Below, in pieces: positions 57,392 to 64,000 of a stretch of DNA of 64,000 nucleotides. The translations under genes and the position numbers were made by a program. Where the stretch lies: contig NZ_WAAO01000002.1 in the NCBI RefSeq assembly GCF_008868005.1, forward strand, positions 806,001 through 870,000, read 5' to 3'. Within the stretch, counting starts at the first letter, position 1. Each line of letters opens with the position of its first letter. The notes beneath the pieces are model-generated. The model was not told where the DNA came from. It ran no database searches and saw only the letters and a program-made list of their open reading frames with translations. The DNA is from Microbacterium algeriense. Lineage in GTDB: Bacteria; Actinomycetota; Actinomycetes; Actinomycetales; Microbacteriaceae.

Positions 57392-57790
57392 ATGACTCGG
57401 ACGATCGGCCGCTGGCTCCTCGCTCTCGCCCTCGGCGCGATCGGGGTGCTGCACTTCATCCAGACCCGCGGCTTCCGGGTGGTCGTGCCCGATTGGGCAT
57501 CGCGGATCACCCGGATGGACAAAGACGCCATCGTCATCGCATCCGGGGCCGCCGAGGTCTCCCTCGCCGCGGGACTGCTCACTCTGCCGAGGGAGCGACG
57601 CCGCATCGGCTGGGCGACTGCCGCGTTCTTCGTCGCCGTGTTCCCCGGCAATGTGCACCAGTGGCGGACGCAGCGGTCCACGCCGGGACTCGATACCGAC
57701 GCGCGTCGACTCGGTCGCCTCTTCCTCCAACCGCTCCTGGTCGCATGGGCGTTGTGGGCGACGAACGCTCCATCCCGACCTCGCCGCTGA
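57392..57790 (+). CDS. DoxX-like small membrane protein
   Basis: 132 aa. Four hydrophobic segments with the DoxX-like LLALALGAIGVLHFIQ and GAAEVSLAAGLLTLPRERRRIGW, AAFFVAVFPGNVHQW. The ATG has no Shine-Dalgarno sequence; TAGCGT ends exactly six bases before it, the arrangement of a leaderless transcript starting at the ATG. Convergent to nothing; divergent from the YnfA gene. Function not assigned. Confidence 0.8.
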   Translation: MTRTIGRWLLALALGAIGVLHFIQTRGFRVVVPDWASRITRMDKDAIVIASGAAEVSLAAGLLTLPRERRRIGWATAAFFVAVFPGNVHQWRTQRSTPGLDTDARRLGRLFLQPLLVAWALWATNAPSRPRR

Positions 57791-57881
57791 CGCTGACGGC
57801 GCGTTCCCACGCCCCTACTCGTTGGCGGCGCACCGCGACAACCCCCGCGTGCTCCGGCATCCGGTCCCGCAGACTGAGTCC

Positions 57882-59237
57882 ATGGCCTCTCCCTCGCTCG
57901 TCTGGTTCCGCGATGACCTCCGCCTCGCCGACAACCCGGCCCTGCACGCGGCTGCCGAGCGGGACGAGCCGCTCGTCGCCGTGTTCGCGCTGGACGAGGA
58001 ATCGGAAGGGATGCGCCTTCTCGGCGGAGCCGCACGCTGGTGGCTGCATCATTCGCTGCACTCCCTCCGCGAGGGACTGCGAGAGCGTGGCGTCGCCCTG
58101 GTGCTGCGACGAGGCCCAGCCGGTCGGGTGATCGAGGAGCTCGCGCACGAGGTCGGTGCGGGCGCCGTGTACTGGAATCGTCGCTACGGCGCTCCGGCGC
58201 GCGCGGTGGACGCGGGACTCAAGTCGTCACTGCGTGCGGCCGGCATGGAGGTGTCCTCGTTCGCGGCCTCGCTGCTCCGCGAGCCGTGGACCGTCACGAC
58301 GGGCAGCGGCACCCACTACTCCGTGTTCACGCCGTTCTGGCGCGCCTGCCTTTCCCTTCCCGCGCCGCGGTCGCCGCTTACCGAGCCCCGCACGCTCGCC
58401 GGGACGACGGCTGTCCCGGCATCCGATGCCCTGGACGATTGGGCACTCCTTCCGACCGCACCCGACTGGGCAGGCGGGCTCCGCGAGACCTGGGAGCCCG
58501 GCGAGCCCGCCGCGCGACGGCGTCTCCAGGAGTTCCTGGCGGAGGATCTCCCCTCCTACGACCGCGCACGGGACGAACCGGCAGCGGGGGCGACCTCTCT
58601 GCTCTCCCCGCGGCTGCGCTGGGGGGAGCTCAGTCCCTTCACGGTCTGGCACGAAGCCGTCGGCGTCGACGGCGCGGGCGGGTTCCTCTCCGAGCTCGGC
58701 TGGCGGGAGTTCGCCTGGCACACGCTCTTCCACTCCCCCGACCTGGCCACGAAGAACCTCCGCCCGGAGTTCGACGCCTTCCCCTGGCCGCCGCTCGACC
58801 CCGCGCACCTCGACGCCTGGCAGCACGGCGAGACGGGGGTGCCGCTCGTCGACGCCGGCATGCGGGAGCTCTGGCACACCGGTTACATGCACAACCGGGT
58901 CCGGATGGTCACCGCGTCCTTCCTCATCAAGAACCTGCTCATCGACTGGAGACTCGGAGAGGAGTGGTTCTGGGACACGCTCGTCGACGCCGATGAGGCG
59001 AACAACCCCTTCAACTGGCAGTGGGTGGCCGGGTCGGGGGCGGATGCGGCGCCCTACTTCCGCGTCTTCAACCCTGAGCTGCAGGCGAAGAAGTTCGATC
59101 CGCAGAACCTCTACGTCTCGCGCTGGGCCGGCGACGCGCCGACCGAGCCCATCGTCGACCTGGCCGCGACGCGCAAGGCCGCGCTCGCCGCCTACGACGA
59201 GGTCAAGCGCGCTCCCCGCCCGCCCGCCCGCGGCTGA
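57882..59237 (+). CDS. phr: Deoxyribodipyrimidine photolyase
   Basis: Light-driven repair of UV-induced cyclobutane dimers. 451 aa: N-terminal antenna-cofactor domain (SLVWFRDDLRLADNPAL, VYWNRRYGAPARAVD) and the FAD domain with LSPRLRWGELSP, FLSELGWREFAWHTLFHSP, TGYMHNRVRMVTASFLIKNL and DADEANNPFNWQWVAGSG. The motifs fit the class I (bacterial CPD) photolyase group; a cryptochrome role is less likely. Start ATG (MASPSLV); the longer frame upstream overlaps the DoxX-like gene and was rejected. Confidence 0.95.
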   Translation: MASPSLVWFRDDLRLADNPALHAAAERDEPLVAVFALDEESEGMRLLGGAARWWLHHSLHSLREGLRERGVALVLRRGPAGRVIEELAHEVGAGAVYWNRRYGAPARAVDAGLKSSLRAAGMEVSSFAASLLREPWTVTTGSGTHYSVFTPFWRACLSLPAPRSPLTEPRTLAGTTAVPASDALDDWALLPTAPDWAGGLRETWEPGEPAARRRLQEFLAEDLPSYDRARDEPAAGATSLLSPRLRWGELSPFTVWHEAVGVDGAGGFLSELGWREFAWHTLFHSPDLATKNLRPEFDAFPWPPLDPAHLDAWQHGETGVPLVDAGMRELWHTGYMHNRVRMVTASFLIKNLLIDWRLGEEWFWDTLVDADEANNPFNWQWVAGSGADAAPYFRVFNPELQAKKFDPQNLYVSRWAGDAPTEPIVDLAATRKAALAAYDEVKRAPRPPARG

Positions 59238-59358
59238 CGCCCGCATCCCGACCCCTCCTGCCCTCCCGTCCCTGGACTGTCCGACCCTTCCCGTCGTACG
59301 GATGTCGGAGGACGGGACGGATGCCGTGCGAAACCGGGCTCTTCGGCCCGACAGCCGT

Positions 59359-59381
59359 CCGGGCGCCCGACAGACGCCCGG
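59359..59381 (+). terminator. Possible hairpin after phr
   Basis: CCGGGCG pairs with CGCCCGG around a nine-base loop in the 208-bp gap between phr and the tRNA terminator. There is no U-tract; the call is tentative. Nothing else recognisable is in this gap. Confidence 0.3.
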
Positions 59382-59413
59382 CGGCAGGCCGTGAGCGACG
59401 GGGTCCGGGAACG

Positions 59414-59440
59414 AAAAAACCCCCGGAGAACCGGGGGTTT
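59414..59440 (-). terminator. Intrinsic terminator of the tRNA Gly-Cys-Val operon
   Basis: On the minus strand AAACCCCCGG pairs with CCGGGGGTTT around a four-base loop, directly followed by a run of six U residues. It is a textbook intrinsic terminator six bases after the end of tRNA-Val(GAC). Confidence 0.9.
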
Positions 59441-59445
59441 GTCTG

Positions 59446-59517
59446 TGCGCGATACTGGGATCGAACCAGTGACCTCTTCCGTGTCAGGGAAGCGCGCTAC
59501 CGCTGCGCCAATCGCGC
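59446..59517 (-). tRNA. tRNA-Val (anticodon GAC)
   Basis: 72 nt, complete cloverleaf: acceptor GCGCGAT/ATCGCGC, D stem GCGC/GCGC, anticodon arm CTTCC-CTGACAC-GGAAG with GAC, T arm ACTGG-TTCGATC-CCAGT, discriminator A. CCA is not encoded. Last gene of the minus-strand tRNA trio. Confidence 0.95.
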
Positions 59518-59543
59518 CCGTTGGGGCTATTCAGTTTTCCGCG

Positions 59544-59614
59544 AGGTGGCGACGGGATTCGAACCCGTGTAAACGGCTTTGCAGGCCGGTGCCTAGCCGC
59601 TCGGCCACGCCACC
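59544..59614 (-). tRNA. tRNA-Cys (anticodon GCA)
   Basis: 71 nt: acceptor GGTGGCG/CGCCACC, anticodon loop CTGCAAA (GCA), T loop TTCGAAT, and U73, the discriminator typical of tRNA-Cys. CCA is not encoded. 54 bp downstream of tRNA-Gly. Confidence 0.95.
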
Positions 59615-59668
59615 GTGTGGATTGACCCCACGTGCTGAAGGCCTTCCGAAGAAGACCCTCTGCACTCG

Positions 59669-59741
59669 AGCGGATGACGAGACTCGAACTCGCGACCCCA
59701 ACCTTGGCAAGGTTGTGCGCTACCAACTGCGCTACATCCGC
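59669..59741 (-). tRNA. tRNA-Gly (anticodon GCC)
   Basis: 73 nt: acceptor GCGGATG/CATCCGC, D arm GCGCAGTTGGTAGCGC, anticodon arm CAACC-TTGCCAA-GGTTG, T loop TTCGAGT, discriminator U. CCA is not encoded. First gene of the minus-strand trio, reading from the promoter at 59775-59804. Confidence 0.95.
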
Positions 59742-59774
59742 ATTTCGTTCCCGGTTGTCCCGGGCACTCATGAA

Positions 59775-59804
59775 ACATTAGCCGATGATCCCGCCTTCGC
59801 CAAA
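59775..59804 (-). promoter_or_regulatory. Promoter of the Gly-Cys-Val tRNA operon
   Basis: Minus strand: TTTGGC (59799-59804), an 18-bp spacer, TAATGT (59775-59780). Transcription would begin about 30 bp before tRNA-Gly. The -35 match is moderate. Confidence 0.5.
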
Positions 59805-59839
59805 CCGGTGGCGAATCTCGCGCGTGTCTCCCAGAGTGG

Positions 59840-59869
59840 TCAACACGGCCTCCGAGCGTCCGGTAGTAT
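59840..59869 (+). promoter_or_regulatory. Promoter of tRNA-Val(CAC)
   Basis: Plus strand: TCAACA (59840-59845), an 18-bp spacer, TAGTAT (59864-59869), then about 23 bp to the tRNA. Divergent from the promoter of the other three tRNAs. Confidence 0.55.
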
Positions 59870-59892
59870 CGGGTGACGTACCCCACGGGTAT

Positions 59893-59965
59893 GGGCGATT
59901 GGCGCAGTTGGTAGCGCGCTTCCTTCACACGGAAGAGGTCATCGGTTCGAGTCCGGTATCGCCCA
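59893..59965 (+). tRNA. tRNA-Val (anticodon CAC)
   Basis: 73 nt: acceptor GGGCGAT/ATCGCCC, D arm GCGCAGTTGGTAGCGC, anticodon arm CTTCC-TTCACAC-GGAAG (CAC), T arm ATCGG-TTCGAGT-CCGGT, discriminator A. Unlike its three neighbours it is followed directly by genomic CCA (59966-59968). Reads the GUG codon, one of the most used Val codons in high-GC genomes. Confidence 0.95.
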
Positions 59966-60000
59966 CCATCACTCCCCCTCCGAGGCCTCCTCGGCCTGGT

Positions 60001-61665
60001 TCAGGCGATGCGTCCGTCCCCGGGGCGTGCGACCCGGAGCCACCGGTATCCGTACGCCGGGACCTCCAGCACGACCTCGCCCTTCGCTCCCAGCGTCAGC
60101 CGCTCGGACTCCAGCAGTCCGACGAGGTCGGTCCCCTCCGGTTCCTCGGCGAGCCGGAAGGTCACGGTCGCCGGCACCTCCGCGAAGTTGTGCACCGCGA
60201 CCAGCCGACCGACATCCGCCGTGAGCGAGTGCACGAGCACGGCATCGACCGGCTGCTCGATCACGGCGAACTCGCCCCAGCCGAGCTCAGGCGAGACACG
60301 GTAGCGGGAGGCGAGCTCGCGGATGAAGTGCAGCATCGATCCCCGGTCGTCGAGCTGATCGGCGACGTTGACATGCTCCGGTGCGTAGCCGTCCGCGGGC
60401 GGGCGGGCCGGAAGCCGGGACGGAGCGGCGTCCGAGAAGCCGCCGTTGCGTCCGGACGACCACTGCATCGGGGTCCGCACCGCCTCCCTCGCTTCGATCT
60501 CGGCGTTCTCCCCCATGCCGATCTCCTCCCCGTAGAAGAGCACGGGCGTCCCGGGAAGCGTGAACAGGAGGCTGTAGGCCATCCTGATGCGCCGCGGGTC
60601 TCCGTCGAGCATGGGCGGGAGGCGACGGGTGATCCCGCGACCGAACACGCGCTGCCGCTCGTCGGGAGCGAGGGCGTCGAAGACCTCCTGCCGCTCCGCG
60701 TCGTCCAGCTTGTCCAGGGTCAGCTCGTCGTGGTTGCGGAGGAAGTTCGCCCACTGCACCTCCGGACCGAGCACGGGGCGCGCAGTCAGCGCCTCCACGA
60801 GCGGGCCGGGTTCTCGCCGCACCAGCGACAGATACAGCGCCTGCATCGCCACGAAGTCGAACTGCATGGTCAGCTCGTCGCCGTCCGTGCCCCCGAAATA
60901 GTCGACCTGCTCGGCGTACGGGAGGTTCACCTCCCCCAGCAGGATCGCTTCGCTGGATCGCCGCTGGAGGAACCGCCGGATGTCGCGCAGGAGCTCGTGG
61001 GGATCGGGGATCTCCGCTCCGCGGGGCACCTCGAGGAGGAACGGCACCGCGTCCACCCGGAATCCCGAGACGCCCAGCTGCAGCCAGAATCCGATGACCT
61101 TCGCGATCTCGTCCCGCACCGCGGGGTTGGCGATGTTGAGGTCGGGCTGGTGCTCGTAGAAGCTGTGCTGGTACCACTGCCCCGACGCCTCGTCCTTCGT
61201 CCAGATGCCGTCGGCCTGTCCGGGGAACACCGCGTTCTGCTGCCCCTTCGGCGGGGCGTCGTCCCGCCACACGTAGTAGTCGCGGTACGGAGAGGACACG
61301 CTGCGCTTCGCCGCGAGGAACCAGGGATGCCGATCCGAGGTGTGATTGATCACGAGGTCGACGATCACACGGATCCCGCGGTCCCTGGCGGTGCGGATCA
61401 CCTCCACGAAGTCGCCGTGGTCGCCGAGCCGGGGGTCGATTCCGTAGAAGTCGCTCACGTCGTAACCGTCGTCGCGGTCCGGCGTGGGATAGAACGGCAT
61501 CAGCCAGAGGCACGTCACCCCGAGTTGCGCGAGATAGTCGATCCGCTGGGCGAGGCCGCGGAGGTCGCCCACGCCGTCGCCGTTCGTGTCGAGGAACGTC
61601 TCCACATCGAGGCAGTAGACGACCGCGGTCTTCCACCACAGGTCGCTCGTGTCGGTGATCTTCAC
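60001..61665 (-). CDS. GH13 alpha-amylase family protein, trehalose synthase-like
   Basis: 554-aa alpha-glucan-active enzyme. GH13 motifs: region I VDLVINHTSD, region II GFRVDAVPFLL (nucleophile Asp), region III EAILLGEVN (acid/base Glu), region IV FLRNHDELT (Asp). Upstream text WWKTAVVYCLDVETFLDTNGDGVGDLRGL and FYGIDPRLGDHGDF resembles trehalose synthase/GH13_16, as does VRTPMQWSSGRNGGFSDA; the C-terminal beta domain ends GYRWLRV. Maltose-trehalose isomerisation is possible, but YCLDVETF replaces the usual YQLHVRSF-like text, so specificity is uncertain. GTG start with AAGGAG upstream, overlapping the preceding stop by four bases. Confidence 0.85.
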   Translation of the reverse strand: MKITDTSDLWWKTAVVYCLDVETFLDTNGDGVGDLRGLAQRIDYLAQLGVTCLWLMPFYPTPDRDDGYDVSDFYGIDPRLGDHGDFVEVIRTARDRGIRVIVDLVINHTSDRHPWFLAAKRSVSSPYRDYYVWRDDAPPKGQQNAVFPGQADGIWTKDEASGQWYQHSFYEHQPDLNIANPAVRDEIAKVIGFWLQLGVSGFRVDAVPFLLEVPRGAEIPDPHELLRDIRRFLQRRSSEAILLGEVNLPYAEQVDYFGGTDGDELTMQFDFVAMQALYLSLVRREPGPLVEALTARPVLGPEVQWANFLRNHDELTLDKLDDAERQEVFDALAPDERQRVFGRGITRRLPPMLDGDPRRIRMAYSLLFTLPGTPVLFYGEEIGMGENAEIEAREAVRTPMQWSSGRNGGFSDAAPSRLPARPPADGYAPEHVNVADQLDDRGSMLHFIRELASRYRVSPELGWGEFAVIEQPVDAVLVHSLTADVGRLVAVHNFAEVPATVTFRLAEEPEGTDLVGLLESERLTLGAKGEVVLEVPAYGYRWLRVARPGDGRIA

Positions 61666-62627
61666 AGTCGCTCCTTCAGTGCGGGGATGAGCTCGGATCC
61701 TGCGGCCCGGAGGAAGCCGGCCTGTTCTCTGCCGACATGATGCAGATAGACCCGGTCGAATCCGATCGTCACCAGCTCGGCGATGCGGTCGGCGAGGGAC
61801 GCCGCATCGTGGTCGATCAGCACCGCGGCGCGGAGAGCAGCATCGTCCGGCGCGCCGATCGCGGCGTCGAACTCCTCCGGCTGCTCGATGTTCCAGGTGA
61901 GCGGCGGAGCCAGGACGCCGTTGCGCCACTGCTGACGGGCGAGGGCGAGGGCCTCGGCGTCGGTCGCCGCCCAGCTCAGGTGGACCTGGAGGCTGCAGGG
62001 CCCTGTGCCCCCGGCCGAGCGGTACTCGTCGATGACGCGCCGCAGCACCGACGGCGGCTGGGCCACCGTGACGAGACCGTCGGCCCATTCTGCGGACCAG
62101 GCTGCGGTCTCCGCGCTCACCGCCGTCGCGAACAACGGTAGCGGGGATGCGGGAAGACTCCAGATCCTGGCACGGTGCGCGCGGACCAGTCCGTCATGGC
62201 TGACCTCCTCGCCGGCGAGCAGACGGCGGATGACGTCGACGCTCTCCGCCAGACGCTCGTTGCGCACGGCCTTGGCCGGCCATCCGTCGCCCGTCACATG
62301 CTCGTTCATGGCCTCCCCGCTGCCCAGCGCCGCCCAGAACCGTCCGGGGAACATCTCCTCGAGCGTGGCGAAGGCCTGCGCGACCACGACGGGGTGGTAG
62401 CGCTGCCCAGGGGCGTTGACCATTCCGATCGAGAACGTCGTGCGCGCGAGCGCCGCGGCGATCCAGCTCAGGGCGAAGCCCGACTCCCCCTGCTCCGGGA
62501 GCCAGGGGGCGAGATGGTCCGAGCACATCGCCCCGTCGAAGCCGGCCTGCTCCGCCGCCGTGACGGCCTCCAGCAGTGCGCTCGGCGGGATCTGCTCATG
62601 TGAGGCGTGGAATCCGATGAACACCAT
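61662..62627 (-). CDS. Luciferase-like (LLM class) flavin oxidoreductase
   Basis: 321-aa TIM-barrel oxidoreductase. Signatures: FIGFHASHEQIPPSALLEAV, GFDGAMCSDHLAPWLPEQG, TFSIGMVNAPGQRYHPVVVAQAFATL, FWAALGSGEAMNEHVTG, LFATAVSAETAAWSAEWADGLV. It resembles the family described as 'probable non-F420 flavinoid oxidoreductase' (TIGR03885), whose members are thought to have reverted from F420 to flavin; this is from memory. The start lies 32 bp inside the sugar dehydrogenase gene. Substrate unknown; cotranscription with a GH13 enzyme suggests a link to a sugar or glycan. Confidence 0.8.
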   Translation of the reverse strand: MVFIGFHASHEQIPPSALLEAVTAAEQAGFDGAMCSDHLAPWLPEQGESGFALSWIAAALARTTFSIGMVNAPGQRYHPVVVAQAFATLEEMFPGRFWAALGSGEAMNEHVTGDGWPAKAVRNERLAESVDVIRRLLAGEEVSHDGLVRAHRARIWSLPASPLPLFATAVSAETAAWSAEWADGLVTVAQPPSVLRRVIDEYRSAGGTGPCSLQVHLSWAATDAEALALARQQWRNGVLAPPLTWNIEQPEEFDAAIGAPDDAALRAAVLIDHDAASLADRIAELVTIGFDRVYLHHVGREQAGFLRAAGSELIPALKERL

Positions 62628-63801
62628 GCGCCGAGTCTGCCAACCGCGCTGCCGCTGCGGCAGTGGTTGACACGAGCGCCGCCGGGATGGCAGACGCGCT
62701 TCCGTCCTCCCCGTCCGCGGTCGCACCGAGGGAGAGGCGGAGCACGCGGTCGTCCGCCGGCCGAGGGGTCCCCCGACCGTCCGTGTTGCCGGTGAGCACC
62801 CACAGCGTGCCGTCGGGTGCGGCCACGACGTCCCGCAGCCGGCCGTAGGTGCCGCTGAGATGCTCGACGGACGAGGCGAGGTCATCCAGCGGCACCTCTC
62901 GCAGCCGCTCGCCTCGGAGGTTCGCGAGGAAGAGATTGCCTCCAAGGATCGCGATTCCGCTCGGACTGGCCGCGGAGGGCGCCCACTGCTGCACGGGGTC
63001 GACGAACCCCGCCCTGTTCGCGCTGCCCTCCACCTGGGGCCAGCCGTAGTTCGCTCCGGGTTCGATCCGGTTCAGCTCGTCCCAGGTGTCCTGCCCGAAC
63101 TCGCTCGCATACATCGTCCCTTCGTCATCCCACGCGAGGCCCTGCGGATTGCGGTGACCGTAGCTGAAGACGGCAGAAGCCTCGAAGGGGTTGTCCGCCG
63201 GAATCGCGCCGCGGGGCGTGAGCCGGAGGATCTTGCCACCGAGCGACGTCAGATCCTGCGCGCTCTCCCGATCACCGGCGTCCCCGGTCGCGACGTAGAG
63301 CATCCCGTCGGGTCCGAAGGCGATGCGTCCGCCGTTGTGGTTCGTCCCGGCGGGGATACCGGAGAGGATCGTCTGGCCTGCACCGAGTTCGAGCGCGCCT
63401 GGCTCACCGGAGAGCGGGAAGCGCCGCACGCTGTTGCCGTCGTCTCCCGTGGAGTAGGCGTAGAGCAGGTCGTCGTGCACGGCGATGCCCAGCAAGCCGC
63501 CCTCCCCCCGTGCCTCCACGTCGCTGATCCGGGCGACCTCGCGCGATCCGGCGTCCGTCACCTCGAGGATCCGTGCGGTGTCGCGTTCGCTGATCAGCGC
63601 GACGCCGTCGTGGAAGGCGAGCGACCACGGGGTGACCAGATCCTCCGCGATCGTGACGATCTCACCGGCGGGAGACGGACTGACCTCCGTCGACGGGCGC
63701 GCCGAGGTGCTCGGTGACGGTGCCGGAGCGCACGAGACCGCGAGGAACGCCAGGAGGAGCGCGGTGAGGCCGCCGAACGCCCGTGTGCCCGTGATCCTCA
63801 T
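62596..63801 (-). CDS. PQQ-dependent sugar dehydrogenase-like lipoprotein
   Basis: 401 aa. The signal peptide ends in the lipobox LAVSC (Cys24), so the mature protein is probably anchored to the outer face of the membrane; a Ser/Pro/Thr-rich linker follows. The rest is a six-bladed beta-propeller of the soluble aldose dehydrogenase (YliI/GSDH) type: LVTPWSLAFHDG, GEGGLLGIAVHDD, GTNHNGGRIAFGPDGMLYVATGDAGD, YGHRNPQGLAWDDEGTMYASEFGQDTWDELN. Oxidises aldoses with PQQ if that cofactor is available; no pqq genes are in the window. TAGGGT (63846-63851, minus) is a likely -10, GAGGGAG the ribosome binding site. Confidence 0.88.
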   Translation of the reverse strand: MRITGTRAFGGLTALLLAFLAVSCAPAPSPSTSARPSTEVSPSPAGEIVTIAEDLVTPWSLAFHDGVALISERDTARILEVTDAGSREVARISDVEARGEGGLLGIAVHDDLLYAYSTGDDGNSVRRFPLSGEPGALELGAGQTILSGIPAGTNHNGGRIAFGPDGMLYVATGDAGDRESAQDLTSLGGKILRLTPRGAIPADNPFEASAVFSYGHRNPQGLAWDDEGTMYASEFGQDTWDELNRIEPGANYGWPQVEGSANRAGFVDPVQQWAPSAASPSGIAILGGNLFLANLRGERLREVPLDDLASSVEHLSGTYGRLRDVVAAPDGTLWVLTGNTDGRGTPRPADDRVLRLSLGATADGEDGSASAIPAALVSTTAAAAARLADSAHGVHRIPRLT

Positions 63802-63931
63802 CCGACTCCCTCGCCTTCTCCGCTCCGCTCGCCCCTTCCCTCTCGACCCTAGGCGCGGGGCACCTCTCAGAGAAGGCTCACAGTGGCGGACGCCCTCCGT
63901 CGATGTCCGAGGCCCCCCGTAGCCTCGACAC

Positions 63932-64000
63932 GTGCCGACCGAACGCCGCCTTCCGGGCCCCTGCCCGCTGTGCGGAAGCACCGCCGGCCGGCGCACGGAC
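63932..64000 (+). CDS. Partial gene at the window edge
   Basis: First 23 codons of a plus-strand gene: GTG, then TERRLPGPCPLCGSTAGRRTD. The CPLCG motif suggests a zinc-binding N-terminus. There is no Shine-Dalgarno sequence, but TAGCCT ends six bases before the GTG, as for a leaderless transcript. The rest lies outside the window; no function can be given. Confidence 0.4.
   Translation, partial: MPTERRLPGPCPLCGSTAGRRTD

Noticed and set aside
59238..59413. A short gene between phr and the tRNA terminator
   Set aside because: The open frames here are out-of-frame extensions without ribosome binding sites; the area contains GC-rich inverted repeats only.
59446..59965. Integrated element attached at the tRNA cluster
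   Set aside because: No integrase, no partial tRNA copy and no direct repeat of a tRNA 3' end were seen within the window.

Overview
The window is a high-GC chromosomal segment from an actinobacterium, most likely Microbacterium or a close relative in the Microbacteriaceae. Evidence for this is the actinobacterial integration host factor fused to guanylate kinase, the cysteine-free ribosomal protein S4, the long actinobacterial PyrF, the actinobacterial order of housekeeping genes (rpsD-alaS-ruvX-mltG-aroECKBQ-efp-nusB; yebC-ruvCAB-yajC-secDF-rel; HIT-thrS), and promoters with TAnnnT -10 boxes and weak -35 boxes. Assignment is by reading protein motifs and gene order; no database search was run.

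Layout. 1-9.9 kb: a pyrimidine operon on the minus strand, pyrR-pyrB-pyrC-(membrane PH-like protein)-carA-carB-pyrF-[IHF-gmk], then rpoZ. Almost every junction is a short stop/start overlap, and a PyrR-binding RNA hairpin lies over the pyrR ribosome binding site. 10-14.6 kb: two genes that interrupt the usual nusB-pyrR junction, a metallo-beta-lactamase-fold/Rieske fusion and a SNF2 helicase. 14.6-26.3 kb: nusB, efp, two small hypotheticals, the shikimate genes aroQ-B-K-C-E, mltG, ruvX, alaS, a small membrane protein and rpsD. 26.5-28.3 kb: rarA and a small membrane protein.

28.3-36.8 kb: a nitrite-assimilation island. nirC imports nitrite or formate, NirBD reduces nitrite to ammonium, and CysG-like, HemD and CbiX/SirB-like enzymes make the siroheme that NirB needs. 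A stand-alone FAD protein is a near copy of the N-terminal half of NirB. Three promoters (nirB, the FAD gene, nirC) share one architecture, GAAAC followed 10 bp later by the -10 box, which suggests a common nitrogen regulator of the GlnR type.

37-47.5 kb: a DUF349 protein, an AbiEi-like orphan, the bifunctional (p)ppGpp enzyme, secF-secD-yajC, ruvB-ruvA-ruvC and yebC. 47.7-54 kb: a PLP-dependent decarboxylase and an APH-like phosphotransferase on the plus strand, then a vitamin B6 cluster (pdxT-pdxS divergent from pdxR-pdxY) with a perfect 18-bp palindrome between the two arms. 53.9-54.35 kb: a 484-bp non-coding stretch made of two repeat arrays. 54.35-59.2 kb: a HIT-family hydrolase, thrS, a YnfA membrane protein, a DoxX-like protein and a photolyase. 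59.4-60 kb: four tRNA genes (Val-GAC, Cys-GCA, Gly-GCC on minus; Val-CAC on plus) read from a shared divergent promoter region. 60-63.8 kb: an operon of a lipoprotein sugar dehydrogenase, a luciferase-like flavin oxidoreductase and a GH13 trehalose-synthase-like enzyme. The window ends 23 codons into a further gene.

No phage, insertion sequence, CRISPR array or plasmid origin was seen. The least explained parts are the MBL-Rieske fusion, the NirB half-paralogue with its matched promoter, the repeat arrays at 53.9-54.3 kb, and the sugar dehydrogenase/flavin oxidoreductase/GH13 operon.
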